From contig NC_061783.1 of the NCBI RefSeq assembly GCF_022458985.1, forward strand, positions 3,068,413 to 3,132,412: DNA of 64,000 nucleotides. Direction: 5' to 3'. This document shows positions 25,901 to 36,517 of this stretch, in pieces. This DNA is from Mugil cephalus. Lineage: Eukaryota; Chordata; Actinopteri; Mugiliformes; Mugilidae. Position 1 is the first letter of the stretch. Each line of letters opens with the position of its first letter. The notes below the pieces were generated by a model. It made no database searches. It was not told the DNA's origin and saw only the letters and a list, made by a program, of their open reading frames with translations. The position numbers and the translations under genes were made by a program.

Positions 25901-27759
25901 TTAAATTACACTTCTTCCTGGAATATACAACAGTTACCGAGGCGGCAATAACCTAGAATGTCCACTCACTCTACAGAGTGTTGAGATACAAGCAAATTGC
26001 TTTAATGTGGGCAAGGCTTTATAGGATAATGAAGAAGAGTCAAAGGTCAATTTAGATGTGACATGCTCGTGTTTTTAACACATCTGTTTCATCACAGTCC
26101 TAACAGTCCATATGCTGCTGTAACATGGCAAATTCCTCCAGTGTAGGATAAATTAAGGGATTATTTTATTTTATAGAGTCTGATCAGACGTGGGCGTAAA
26201 CTCCAACTTCACTGTCTGAAGGAGGTATGTGGGGGAGTACTCCACTGAATTCTCATGAATTCTCATGTTAAACAAATAGTTTTACATACGTCTATTTTTG
26301 GCATCTGGTATATTTTTGACTCTAACTTACAAATATGCTTTACAAGACTTAGCAAGTACTTTGTGAACACACTGTACACCATCGGTCTGAGGCTGCTGTC
26401 AGCAAGAGCAAACAAACGATCAAAGTACCGCACACAATGAAACACTTGACAACTTTTTCAGCACTGTGAACATTCATAGGATTGTGGATGACAATGGGAT
26501 TCCCTGGGCAAAAGCACAGATTACTCTGTACTGCTTAAACTGACTTCTGTTTCTACACAAGAACCTAGACCAGCGGTCAGTAAATGTTTCACTTGAAGCT
26601 CCCTTTTCTTTTATTTTCTGTTAAACTGAGTCTTTCATCAGAACCAATTGACTTAGCAGCCAGTTAAGTTTCCCATTGCAATTTAGTTGCCCAGAAACAC
26701 AAGTGATTAGGTCAGGAGGAAGTGGACTAGAGCGAAAAGCCCGAACGTGACTCCCTTGTCCTGCTTTATTCAATCAAGAATCTATTTAGTGTCTGCACTA
26801 AATAATCTATTAGCCAGAATCTAATTAACATTTTCAACCCCTTTACGTCAATACTGTATATAATTGCCCACTAGAGACAGTTTAATAAACGAATGACTTG
26901 GTAATAATGTCAAAGAGAAAGTGGAGTACCTGTGACTTGGCCCACGATCGCCTGAGAGATCCTGCGATTGTTGAGGAAGGTTTTGATCTCTTCTTTCACC
27001 AGGTTGCTGTCTCTCCTGTAAAAGAAGCACAACCCCACCGTGACACAAGAACCATTACACGGTGGTTAAAGCATCCGCCCTTGCTCTGACTAACCTTATT
27101 CACTGATGCTTCTCTCTTTTTTTTTCAGGCCTCCCTAAACACCTGACCTGAATTAACTCCACTCAAATTCTGGAGAATAAGCCTGCGCCTCTGGGGACAG
27201 CAACTGTCATTATCTGATGTTATAATAGCCTCTCATATTCCTTTAGCATTTCTTACCAGCTCATCTTCACCCAACACTAATTCATTCCTCTGGCTCTTTG
27301 ATAACACTAAGCAGGCCCCTCTTCCCTCCGCCTTTCTCACCTCATGTACTCCTCAACCTTCTCCTCCAGGTCCCACTCCTCCTCCCCCATCATGTCGTAG
27401 CTGAACGACCGCTGAACCGCCACGCTGGGAGGGTAGAGGGGCGGAGGCGAGGCCTCGTAGCTGTTGCTGGGGGACAGAGCGGCGCCGTCCAGGCCTGAGG
27501 TCTGCGTGGTAGCGGAGGCAAGGGAGAGCGAGGAGGAGGAGGACGAAGACGAAGACGGGGCTGGAGCGGCGGCGGCCGGGGCGTTGTTGGACGGGGCAGG
27601 GTGAGAGTCACAGTGCGACGGGCGGTGATCGGGGTCGAGTCTCTCCAGGGACTCCAAAGCGTGGATGATCTGAGGTTTGGTCATGCCGGACAGACGCAGG
27701 CGCTGGAGGAGGTCGATCTGTTCGATGGTGTATCGCGGCTCCACCTCACAGCACTCCAT
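16097..27759 (-). CDS. hmbox1: Homeobox-containing protein 1 (HMBOX1/HOT1)
   Basis: This is the atypical homeodomain protein that binds vertebrate TTAGGG telomere repeats and also acts as a transcription factor in the nucleus. Coding exons, 5' to 3' on the minus strand: 27,759-27,341; 27,015-26,930; 24,032-23,922; 21,466-21,310; 19,307-19,225; 17,917-17,822; 17,720-17,602; 16,243-16,097. All junctions are GT-AG and the phases agree, giving 405 residues (human is about 420). The N-terminal HNF1-like dimerisation segment (PRYTIEQIDLLQRL, residues 7-40) is followed by a Ser/Ala-rich linker. The POU-like helices are at 141-206 (ISQAIVGQVTG, SYISQWLLQQG). The atypical homeodomain is at about 240-318, starting RLRRGSRFTWRKE and ending with recognition helix KVYNWFANRRKEMKRRAN. 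The C-terminus is acidic (VDEE). ATG at 27,759 has A at -3 and G at +4. Teleosts carry a and b copies, and I cannot say which this is. Confidence 0.95.
16700..17053 (+). pseudogene. LINE C-terminal fragment in the last hmbox1 intron
   Basis: The plus-strand frame ends with YEIKGTNMFKIIKVRTHFRS and CISVKGVNLWNSL. This is the pattern seen at the extreme C-terminus of CR1/L2/Rex-type LINE proteins, where a basic R-T segment precedes G-x-x-L/I-W-N-S-L. There is no reverse-transcriptase core upstream, so it is a 5'-truncated insertion antisense to hmbox1. Family assignment is tentative. Confidence 0.55.
18891..18970 (+). mobile_element. Truncated copy of the Tc1/mariner-type element
   Basis: The left terminal repeat TACACTGATCAGACATAACA, followed by TTATGACCACCTTCCT, matches the left end of the element at 13,364 and continues for about 80 bp before the similarity stops. 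Only one end is present. It lies in hmbox1 intron 5. Confidence 0.75.
19934..19967. repeat. (CA)n microsatellite
   Basis: About 17 uninterrupted CA units, in an hmbox1 intron. Confidence 0.97.
20538..20585 (+). repeat. tRNA-derived SINE fragment
   Basis: GGTGCAGTGATTAGCACTGTC resembles the start of a common fish tRNA-related repeat (GGTGCAGTGGTTAGCACTGTCGCC), with a box-A-like core. No convincing box B follows, so it is a short remnant. The match is recalled rather than searched. Confidence 0.4.
20730..21113. mobile_element. Non-autonomous hAT-like element (MITE)
   Basis: The left end reads TAGGGAGGCACCGAGT and the right end, reverse-complemented, reads TAGGGATGCACCAATC, a typical hAT terminal repeat. 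The flanking 8-bp sequences GTTGACAG and GTTTGCAG match at 6 of 8 positions, consistent with a decayed 8-bp target-site duplication. The 384-bp interior has no transposase frame. An (AAC)n run lies inside at 20,891-20,911. Confidence 0.7.
22491..22703 (-). CDS. hmbox1: Candidate 71-codon cassette exon of hmbox1
   Basis: Between hmbox1 coding exons 3 and 4 there is a stop-free minus-strand segment. It is flanked by an acceptor (CCCGACTGAAG before 22,703) and a donor (CAG|GTAACC after 22,491). Its length is 213 bp, an exact multiple of three. Its entry and exit phases (2 bases in, 1 base out) match the junction it would interrupt (..NNP-G|ATLSMR..). It would insert 71 residues between the POU-like region and the homeodomain. 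The segment is GC- and CpG-rich compared with the intron around it. It contains a basic Gly/Arg part, an Asn-Pro repeat (PNPNTNLNPNP), a helix-like RQRELLMHLLPWY and an Ala run. I do not know a counterpart in the human protein. Expression is unproven. Confidence 0.5.
24744..24850. repeat. Possible dispersed repeat fragment
   Basis: The stretch has GTTTCCATTACAG and, about 65 bp on, GTTTCCATTGAAAGG. Such GCGTTTCCATT sequences occur in dispersed fish repeats. I could not find paired ends, so it is only a weak call. Confidence 0.25.
25295..25600. repeat. Dispersed fish repeat fragment
   Basis: The segment carries ACTTCGCACCAACATTCACTTGGACTCAAG and then CTGTGACCTCACAAAACATG. This wording recurs in an interspersed fish repeat I remember by sequence, not by name. 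It lies in hmbox1 intron 2. Borders are approximate. Confidence 0.4.
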
Positions 27760-28377
27760 CCTGGCATCTGCATGCACACCACAGAGGGGTACACTTTATC
27801 AAAGCCAACCAACACTGGTGACTTGACTGAATCACAAGACCCAATATGTTAGTCAGTATGAGTGTCACCCTATTAATACACCTAAGAGTGGCATGTCTGT
27901 GATGATTTCTGGGCAGATAAACAGCACCACAAGACTTCACAAAGTGCTATCAAGATAAACAACGCTATATTTATCTCTACTACGCCCCGGCCTTAAATTT
28001 AGATAACACGTGGCAGACATTTTCAGAACCTGCCGCAAACTGATAAAGGATGAAAGGATTATTAATAGATAAAAAAAAGAAAAATCTGCAGCTCAATTTA
28101 AAACATTTCATCTCAAATATGACACTTTTAATGGAGATCTGATAAAAAATGTTCAGTCATGTTAATAGCAAATAACTAAGATCAGTTTATAGAATTGCAA
28201 AACATAGCAGACTGCATTCTCCTCTGAGAACCCGTGGGTCATTCAAGTTTGGCAACCTTTCAAACACTTGGCACAGACACTTGGGGCTAACCTTGCTCTA
28301 TTTGTCCAGGGTGGAATTAAAGTAAGATCACCCTGGCATGCATAACCTGACATCAAGTCCTGTCAGCGGAGTCATAC

Positions 28378-28415
28378 CCATCCATCCATCCATCCATCCA
28401 TCCATCCATCCATCC
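28378..28415. repeat. (CCAT)n microsatellite
   Basis: About nine tandem CATC/CCAT units in the 5' intron of hmbox1. Confidence 0.95.
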
Positions 28416-28934
28416 TTTTTACTTTACATACCTGGTTGTCCTGCAAGGCTGCAGAGTCTGATCTTAATAATTGTGCAGACTAGAGAAAAGATCACACTGA
28501 GCAATCTGGCATTGACCTTTCATACTTGAAAAGGCAGACACAGTGGGCATTATTTATTTATTTATTTTAACAAATCATGTTGGGGTTATTTTCTACGCAC
28601 GCTTGCGTAACTCCAAAATACACAATGGTGAGCAACAACACAGATAGGTTCACATATAAAAAGTTCAACTTGACAAATGGGATGCATGCCGAATTTACTG
28701 CAGGGGGACAAAGATTTCCAATACAGGTCAAGTTCAATGCTGTCCCGCATGTACCCTTAACGACAAAGTGGGTAAAGTTCACTTGCTGGATTTTTAAATC
28801 GAGTTCTGCCCCAAGTTTGGACAGCAGACTACTTTGGTTTGAGGTATCCCGGGAGGATTGAGTGCGAAAATGAAAGACTCCGAACTAAAGCGAACCCAAA
28901 GAATAAAAACATGTCTCGTGTTTGACTCTCTTAC

Positions 28935-29237
28935 CTGGTGGAGGGGGGGACACGGACAGGCGCCCCGGGAGTGGTTCGGTGCGTGGGGTCGCAGCGGGGA
29001 CACACCACTGTCGCATGGCTCAGCGGGGTTCGGCTCGACTGGACCTCTAGGGGTCAGACGGGAGACTTGCTGCAGTGAGTTGCAGGTTAAACCGCGTCTC
29101 TTAGCATTCTGGCTACCCTACAAACGACAGGCAGCTCGCTAGCGTGCTACACTGGTTAAGCTAGCGCCGTCAACTCTTGTTGGTTGTTTCCTTTGAGCAC
29201 CGCCGATAGCTGCTCTCTCTGCCGTCTCATTAGCCAA
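28935..29237 (-). other. hmbox1: Proximal 5' non-coding exon of hmbox1 (alternative first exon)
   Basis: On the minus strand a GC- and CpG-rich stretch ends with a strong donor, CACCAG|GTAAGA (exon edge 28,935). This lies about 1.2 kb upstream of the acceptor of the first coding exon (27,767). No coding frame continues, so it would be 5' UTR. The upstream edge is unknown; it is limited here by the transposon boundary at 29,238. Confidence 0.5.
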
Positions 29238-30593
29238 TAGTGATGTGCGGATCGATACTGGAATATCGATACCACCGATACCAGATCTTCACGCTCTAAA
29301 ATCGACTCTCAAATTAAAATATCAATACGTATGATAATTCAGTCATTTGAGGTAAAGTATATCATTAGTCAGCAACAAGAAAACAGTGGAAAGTAAACTA
29401 CTGAGTGGTGGAAACACAACTTTGTGGGCTTTGTGCGCAGTGGCTGCATAGAATATTAAGGACGGGATTTTCGTGACCAAACATGCATAGTTGTGCAGCC
29501 GACATTTCAAAAATGTCGAGATTCACATCCCTCCTAAGGGTAGGCGACTTTTAGCTGCAAGCGCCATGCTGTCATTGTTCAAATGGAACAACTTCATGTA
29601 CAGTAAGACACGGCCAGTGTTTGGGAGTGCTGGAGTTGTCCTACATCAAGTCCGTTGTACTAAGGTGGAGACCGAAGAGATAGAAGAACCTATGGTTCCA
29701 GTGGTTGTGGAACATGATTACACAGCTAGTGGCATTGTGTGTGTCGGCCGGGGGAAATATGAGAAAATGCATGATGAATTATTTAAATTTCAACAAATAA
29801 ATGCCTGAAATATTTCACTTTGTGTGTAATCTATTAAGAGTTTCACTTTCTGAATTGGATTATTGAAATAAATGAACTTTTCCATGATATTATAATTTAC
29901 TGAGCTGTACCTGTAGTGTTAAAAGTATAATCAGGTAACATTTAAAGAATAAAATAGATCAAATAAAATTCTCACTTATAGTCATTCATCTGTATTAACC
30001 ATAGAAGAGTGACTCATGACAGCTGATTTTTTTTGTTTCTATTAAGAGTTTAAGAAGGCAGTCATCTGATGTTCCATACAGTAAATACGCTGTAATGTGA
30101 ATGAACTGTTACACAGTCAGCATTACATCATAAATCCACGCAAGTTCAAAATAAACATATTTACATTGCTGGCTGTGACTGGATTTGAGCAAATTACATG
30201 CATTTCTGCATGCAGACATGGAAATACTGATACTTTAGGAGACTTTTGGAGACATCTTCAGAAAATCAAGTACGACACGAGGCTTGTGCACAGGGTCAAT
30301 AAAGATTTAAGTTTGTATGATCGTGGCCTCTGTTTGGTTTTCCAGTTGTTGTATTACCTCAGCTGTACATGAAATGAGGCCACTAAATCAATATACTCCA
30401 GAGATTGAAATAAATAAATGACTCTGATGTCTTCTATTCTTCATGAAGCTGTGATTTGAAATAGACTACTTCCTTTAGATTTACCAGACAAATTTGGTGT
30501 ATTTGCACAGTATCGGTTTGGTATCGCCGATACCTGCCTGACTTTTACTCAGTATCGGGTCGGAAAGGAAATCGGTGGTATCGAACATCACTA
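29238..30593. mobile_element. hAT-like DNA transposon with ATCGATAC-rich ends
   Basis: The element starts TAGTGATGTGCGGATCGATA and ends with the exact 8-bp inverse CATCACTA. The subterminal parts are rich in CGATACC/GGTATCG repeats in inverted arrangement. The flanks TTAGCCAA and TTAGCTCG share their first five bases, so a target duplication may be present but has decayed. Two internal open frames (29,491-29,808 and 30,097-30,372) have no domain I recognise, and no hAT catalytic or dimerisation motif is visible. It looks like a non-autonomous 1.36-kb element. It sits between two candidate first exons of hmbox1. Confidence 0.65.
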
Positions 30594-31336
30594 TTAGCTC
30601 GTACGGGACGAGGGAGCACAAGTAGAGAAGGGAACCTTCATAATAAAATACCTTACAAAAATAAGCCGTGCTAAGTGAAGAAATACTGTTTTACTAATAA
30701 TAATACATATCCTCAGTAAAATGGAAGCGACAAACCCTTATTTAAAAGTAGGCATAGGCATTTATGTTGTCTGTCATAACACATTACACCTCCATTACAA
30801 CGCTTTTAATTTGTATTAGATAGGCCAGCATTTGACTCAAAACATCAGTTTTGCGTTAAGGTATGGAACGTGCATAGAAAGTGGAACGTGCAAAGATTAA
30901 AATAAATCTATATAAAATAAAAATATATCTTTCCATGGTTCATGTTAAACCTTTAGAAACAAATTTCACCACTACTTTCAGTCATATTACAGCTTCATTC
31001 GTTACCCTGGAGTGGCACAGTTTCATGAAGAGCAAACGCGGCGCTTTTATTTTGAAGGATACAGGAAGCGACATTGTTAAATCTGGCTACAGTGACACTT
31101 CAGTCGGTGCTGTCTCGGCTAACAACTTGCTCAAACTTGTACTGTGAAGGTTACGCTGACAGCATTTCAAATGTGCTGCCGCCTACGAGATAGCAACTGC
31201 CCTACGTGGCAACAAGCACACATATGTTGAATATAGGTCTTCTTGCACGGTCGGCCGCCAACGACTTAGCTCGCTAGCCTGCTAGGTTAGCTGGCAGCTA
31301 GCGGCGGGGTGTCCCACCGCGGAGCAGCTTCCTTAC

Positions 31337-31490
31337 CTCCCGCTGCTGTGGAGAGACAGCTGCAGCCGACTGGACGGACACGGGGGGTGCAAAGATATTG
31401 CAAAGTGTAGAGAAAGTGTCGGTCCAGACCCACCCCGCTGCGGAAAGTGCCCCCTGCTCCGGCGCTGACGATTAATTAACGAGCGGAGGC
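31337..31490 (-). other. hmbox1: Distal 5' non-coding exon of hmbox1 with CpG-rich promoter region
   Basis: The minus strand has a strong donor, GGGAG|GTAAGG (exon edge 31,337), downstream of a CpG-rich stretch (about 31,190-31,490). No coding frame continues. Together with 28,935-29,237 it suggests two alternative hmbox1 first exons. The transcription start is not defined by the sequence. Confidence 0.45.
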
Positions 31491-32120
31491 TGAGCGGTGT
31501 GGGCTCATACTGTCTTTCAGATATGCAGTGGGGAAATAGTGAATGCAAATGTATGTGGGCTCTGTCTCAATTTGTGCCCCCCTCCTACTCTTTCCTTCCA
31601 TCTAACACCGTTGTGAAGGCAGCAGGAATTATAACTCTCATTTCCGGTCATATTGTACCTACTAAACATACCATACCAGAAAGTGAAGCTGACATTCAAC
31701 TAAAATATATATTACAGATAGATACAGGGCGCCCAAGTTTTGAACTTAGCTTGGAATGAGATTTTTTTTTTTTTTTTTTTGAGCGAGCACATTCGTTTAA
31801 ATCAAATAAATTGTTTTACTTGCGTCGTTTATTTGAAATTCAAATTTAATTTGATCGCTTCGTTTGTGGAACGATTGGAACGTGATTGCGGCGGTGCTAT
31901 TTCACCTGGCAACGAGAAAACCTATTTTCTGATTGGCTGATAGTTTCAAGCAGAGTATCCTGTCTTTGCCTCATTCATTCATAGATTACTAATCTCTTTT
32001 ATACAGTCTATGTCACTGATGTGCAAGTTTTATCATTTCTCAGTTGAAAAATTATATGCCCGACCTGTGAGGGTGTGAACTTATTGAAATGCTCAATGGT
32101 GAGACCTGAGAGCCCTGTAC

Positions 32121-32197
<77 letters not shown>
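32121..32197. repeat. (TAGA)n microsatellite
   Basis: About 19 uninterrupted tetranucleotide units between hmbox1 and the first connexin. Confidence 0.98.
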
Positions 32198-33119
32198 GCC
32201 TGCAAAGCCATGGTGCAATCATTGTGGGTTACACTGCATCCTTGTTTCAGTCTCTGAACAGCTTCATACTAGTTGCTCAATCTGTAACACTCACTAGACT
32301 TGAGCGCCCCACTTGCATCGTTGCACTTTTGTACCAACTGCTGAGTAATCTAATATAGCTATATTTGATTGCCGGATTGATGCAGACAAGTTCGGACGAA
32401 GCCCAGACTGTATTACACGGTTTGTGTTCCTAACCCTAAGGAGTACTTGATTCTGAATGATGCACTCTCAAGAAGTTATCGGCCACTGCAGACAACGGAC
32501 GGGCCAGCGGGTTTAACTGTGTGGGTCGATGCGTGAGGAAATCATTGAGAACAAGTGCTCTGGTGGAATAAAATGGATAGTTTTTTGACTGAATTAAATG
32601 AATAGATCTCACATCTGTCTGTTGAAAATGAAGAAATGAAAAATTTGGTGCACTTGGTTGCTTTATCTGTTCTTAGGAAACATGCTGGACACCTTGGAAG
32701 AGGGCCCCCTTAGTATTAAGGTCTTATTGTAAGCTAGTAACAACACAACAGCTCTTATTTTTCGGCAATAAACAGATGAAAAATTATTCATACTATGTAG
32801 CATTTCTTCCTAAAGGTTGCCCTAAATATCAGGCACTGTGCTGTTAACTTTATTTTGTGATTCAGTTTCCTGTCTGCCAGTTCCACCTGTGACTGTAGCT
32901 AAAGTATGAGTCTCTGTTTGCTTTCTTCACTAGCTCTCCCTCCCCTTCAACCTGTGCCAAGAAGGCAGCATGATTAAGTACAATATTAAAAAGCCTCTGT
33001 GCCTCACAAGCCTAGTTCAGAGCACACCCAAGCCAACTAGATTTGAGCACACAGCAGAGTGTGCGCCACATTGCGGGGTTGTTTGTGTCCAAGGGGGTCC
33101 AACCTGACAGCTCAACACC

Positions 33120-34034
33120 ATGAACTGGGCCTTCCTCGAGGGGCTCCTCAGCGGGGTCAACAAGTACTCCACTGCGTTTGGTCGCATCTGGCTCGCCATC
33201 GTTTTCATCTTCAGACTTTTGGTCTTTCTGGTGGCCTGCGAGAAGGTCTGGGGGGACGAGCAGAAGGACTTTGACTGCAACACCCGTCAGCCCGGTTGTC
33301 AGAATGTCTGCTACGACCACTACTACCCCATCTCCTACACCAGACTATGGGCTCTCCAGCTGATCTTTGTCACTTGTCCATCCCTCCTCGTGACTCTCCA
33401 TGTGTCCTACAGAAATGACCGGGAGCGCAAACACAAACTGAAGTATGGAGAAGACTGCGTCCCTCTGTATGATAACACCGGGAAGAAACGAGGGGGGCTG
33501 TGGTGGACATACTTCTTCAGTCTGCTGTTCAAGATAACAGTGGACGCCGTGTTTGTCTTCCTGCTTTTCTACATCTACGAAGCCGCCTTTTTCCCTCCAT
33601 TGGTGAAGTGCACTGAAGATCCATGTCCCAATGTGGTGGACTGCTACATTGCTAGGTAAGGGATTCCTTCAAGGTTCTAAATGGTGAAAGATTAAGAAAT
33701 TTCAGTCTCTATAATGTGCCTTATCTTATGTGTGTTTCACAGGCCCACTGAGAAGAAAATATTCACCGTCTTTATGGTGGTGACCAGCTTCGTATGCATA
33801 TTTCTTACCCTTTGCGAGGTCTTCTACCTGTGCGGAAAGAGGTTCTGGGAGTGCTGCTGCGGAGGATCCCGCTCCCTCAGGGGGGACTCCTTCATGATGA
33901 CCAGAACCCCTCTGACTGGGAAGGAAAACTCTGTGTACAACGAGCCCGTCCTGGACAAGAAGCCCAAGGTGGACGACAACATACAATCAAGCAACGAGAC
34001 TTCAGCCCCACCGTACACATTAGTGGTCACCTGA
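33120..34034 (+). CDS. Beta-type connexin, GJB4/GJB3-like, with a coding intron
   Basis: This is a gap-junction hemichannel subunit of the plasma membrane; six subunits make a connexon. Exons 33,120-33,655 and 33,743-34,034 are joined across an 87-bp GT-AG intron, giving 275 residues. The N-terminus [20 protein letters not shown] is typical of beta connexins. Extracellular loop 1 has C53, C60 and C64 in the C-x6-C-x3-C pattern. Loop 2 has C-x4-C-x5-C ([12 protein letters not shown]). Four membrane segments are visible. The intron splits the Arg codon in YIA-R-PTEK, just before the fourth membrane helix; most connexin coding regions are uninterrupted. The cytoplasmic tail is about 70 residues and ends PPYTLVVT. 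It lies 1.7 kb upstream of a second connexin in the same direction, evidently a tandem duplicate pair. The exact fish orthologue name is uncertain. Confidence 0.96.
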
Positions 34035-34209
34035 GAGACGTAATGAGCTTCAGAATAAATCTTAGCAAGAATTATCCGCAAATGCTGAAATAACAAGAAA
34101 TGCTTGTAAATATAGGTCATGTCACTTTTTTAAAGCAATTTTACATTCAAACTATTTTGTGTTTTTGTCCTTTAATTTTATTGTGCTTAATGGATATCTG
34201 CTGCTTTGT

Positions 34210-34215
34210 AATAAA
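34210..34215 (+). terminator. Poly(A) signal of the first connexin
   Basis: AATAAA about 176 bp after the stop codon, in an AT-rich 3' UTR. Confidence 0.65.
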
Positions 34216-35204
34216 CCTTTAATCTGAAATGATTGATACTGAGCAGAAATGATTTATTTTGATGACATGATTATGTGTTATCTATTTCTATCATACATGG
34301 AAGAAAATTGTGCATTGTGAGCATTCACAAACTGGAATTAGTCATAAACAGAGAATGAAACACTAGCATTAGAACCATGTTAAAGTTCTGAAACCACACT
34401 TACTGAACATATGTAATGTAATAAAAAGATTTTTTTAAATCATTTTTTTTGCCCGCATATGTGTAAGCACGCAGCAGTATGCAAGAAAGACAAAAATGAA
34501 TGAAGAAGTATCGCAAACTGAACCAATAGAAATCCAGCCTACGAGGTAAAACATTCAGAAGTAATCAGCACAATCACATACCAAAATGATGGCTATGGGT
34601 GTGTATGGGCTATTATTGATTAAAAAAAAAAAAACACCACTCCTACTGTACACTATCGTTTCAGACCACCTCATTGACAAACAACCTGGTTTCTGCTAAG
34701 TTCAGAATAATAGGCTGAGAGTTGATTTGTAAAAGGACACTATCAGGAAAATGTGGGTGTACCTGGAAAGTGTGCTGGAAATTCTCCTATCTGAGAAAAA
34801 GAACAAGGATATATTTGACTTTATAATATTGACTTTACGTATCTTTGGTGCATTTTTGCTCTACAGCGTTTGCGCAGTCAAACGTTAGGTGTTGGCCTTC
34901 TTTAATCCCGATTAACCAAAGGCTGCAAAGAACATATCTCCACATCAGCATTAGCCTGCAGAAAAGATAAGAAACATGCTGATTAGTCTTAGTGTATACA
35001 CAAACACATTTAAAAGGACTCTATTAAAGTCAACATCCATTTACTAGAGTCACACCTGGAAACTAAATTCAGACTTTCTGTATTAGTCATTTTCAGAAAC
35101 AGGAGTTGGTAACAGTAGAAGTTAGCAAGAAAAAGAAAAATTGTAAGTTTAACATTAATTGTTCTTGCAGTTTTAGACGTAGCTTGGCGTTTTAAGATAA
35201 CATG

Positions 35205-35405
35205 AAGCTGACAACAAGAAAGGAGTTTGTTTTAAGTACACAGAAGTTTGAAGGGACATTCTGGGTGGACGCCATGAGTGGCCACGCCTCGAGTTTCTGG
35301 CCAAGGTTTGATTCTTCTACCAACCAAAGCTACCTCCTGAATCACAGTGAGTCTATTTCCCAGACAGGGCAGAGGATGGACTGAGAGGAAACCAGAAATC
35401 TAAGG
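35205..35405 (+). other. Probable 5' non-coding exon of the second connexin
   Basis: A strong donor TAAGG|GTAAGT at 35,405/35,406 pairs naturally with the acceptor CTGTCCACAG|TTTC at 35,658/35,659, just upstream of the connexin start codon. Connexin genes usually have one 5' non-coding exon, so this fits the family. The 5' edge is unknown. A 60-codon frame inside it (35,202-35,384) looks fortuitous. Confidence 0.5.
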
Positions 35406-35704
35406 GTAAGTTTTAGTTGTGACTAACTTAAAGTCAGAATTAGGTGTAAATCACTACATTTGGCAGCAGAATGAGCTGGAACTCAAAGTAACTTGCTTTC
35501 CAGCTCCAGCTTAAACTTTCTTAAAGTAAAATATTGTAGAGCTGTTTGCACAAGTGAACCTTTACTTCAGAGTGAACCACTTTACAGAGAGGTGGGAGAA
35601 TATTTCACTCACATATGAATGATTGGATAACTTTATTTGTTGTGTTCTCTGTCCACAGTTTCTTAACATTACCAGGTTAAAAGAAATCAACCAAAGCAGA
35701 ACTC

Positions 35705-36436
35705 ATGGACTGGAAGTTCCTCGAGGGTCTCCTCAGTGGAGTCAACAAATATTCCACTGCCTTCGGACGGATCTGGCTATCAGTGGTCTTCGTCTTCCGG
35801 GTGTTGGTCTTCGTGGTGGCTGCAGAGCGGGTCTGGAGTGACGACCAGGGCAACTTTGACTGCAACACTCGGCAGCCTGGTTGCACCAACATCTGCTACG
35901 ATTACTTCTTCCCCATCTCTCACATTCGCCTCTGGGCCCTCCAGCTCATCTTTGTCACTTGCCCTTCCTTCATGGTGGTGCTGCACGTAGCTTACAGGGA
36001 AGAGCGGGAACGCAAGTACAAGGCCAAGCACGGCGAGAACTGCCGGCTTTACGACAACCCGGGCCAGAAGCACGGTGGGCTGTGGTGGACCTACCTGATG
36101 AGCCTCTTCATCAAAACCAGCGTCGAGGTCACTTTCCTCTACTTGCTCCACTACATCTACGACAGCTTCAAGCTGCCCAGGAAGGTCCAGTGTGATGTCA
36201 GCCCCTGTCCAAATTTGGTGGACTGCTACATAGCCCGACCGACTGAGAAGACCATTTTCACCTACTTTATGGTGGGGGCATCTGTGTTGTGTGTGATACT
36301 CAACATTTGTGAGATTTTCTATCTGATTGCTTCCCGGGTGGTGAATCTCAAGCATCGAGGCATCGTCCACACCACACCTAGGAGGGTCCACCCTGACGTG
36401 GACTGTGATGGCTGCAAGTCCTCTCTTGCATCATAG
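35705..36436 (+). CDS. gjb3: Beta-type connexin, GJB3 (Cx31)-like
   Basis: This is a gap-junction subunit of 243 residues in one uninterrupted coding exon. It begins [20 protein letters not shown] and has the loop-1 cysteines ([16 protein letters not shown]) and loop-2 cysteines ([12 protein letters not shown]) at the canonical spacing. The stretch [20 protein letters not shown] strongly resembles mammalian connexin 31. The intracellular loop is basic ([16 protein letters not shown]). The C-terminal tail is short, about 35 residues, and rich in Arg and His. The coding exon starts after the acceptor at 35,658. It is highly similar to the connexin 1.7 kb upstream but lacks its intron, so the pair are diverged tandem duplicates. 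Fish annotations often call this group Cx35.4-like; the gjb3 symbol is by similarity only. Confidence 0.95.
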   Translation: MDWKFLEGLLSGVNKYSTAFGRIWLSVVFVFRVLVFVVAAERVWSDDQGNFDCNTRQPGCTNICYDYFFPISHIRLWALQLIFVTCPSFMVVLHVAYREERERKYKAKHGENCRLYDNPGQKHGGLWWTYLMSLFIKTSVEVTFLYLLHYIYDSFKLPRKVQCDVSPCPNLVDCYIARPTEKTIFTYFMVGASVLCVILNICEIFYLIASRVVNLKHRGIVHTTPRRVHPDVDCDGCKSSLAS

Positions 36437-36488
36437 CTGGAGACTCAAGTCTTTCTATGCTCTAGATAACCAAGCATTGGGAAATCTG

Positions 36489-36517
36489 TTTTTTTTTTTT
36501 TTGTTGTTGTTGTTGTT
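36489..36517 (+). repeat. Poly-T/(GTT)n tract in connexin 3' UTR
   Basis: A T run followed by several GTT units and more T, 53 bp after the stop. A similar T/GTTT tract recurs at 36,763-36,797. Confidence 0.85.

Larger units (their letters stand above)
30594..32980. other. Intergenic region between hmbox1 and the connexins
   Basis: Apart from the distal hmbox1 exon and the (TAGA)n array, no gene was recognised. The segment 31,880-31,940 contains CACCTGGCAACGAGAAAA and CTGATTGGCTGA. Similar wording occurs near 6,090-6,170, hinting at a shared dispersed repeat. hmbox1 and the first connexin are divergently transcribed, so regulatory sites for both should lie here. Confidence 0.45.

Noticed and set aside
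32121-32197. Regular repeat array that could suggest CRISPR
   Set aside because: It is a plain (TAGA)n tetranucleotide with no spacers, in vertebrate DNA.
35780-36391. A 203-codon minus-strand ORF opposite the second connexin
   Set aside because: It is the antisense shadow of a highly conserved connexin exon and has no domain of its own.
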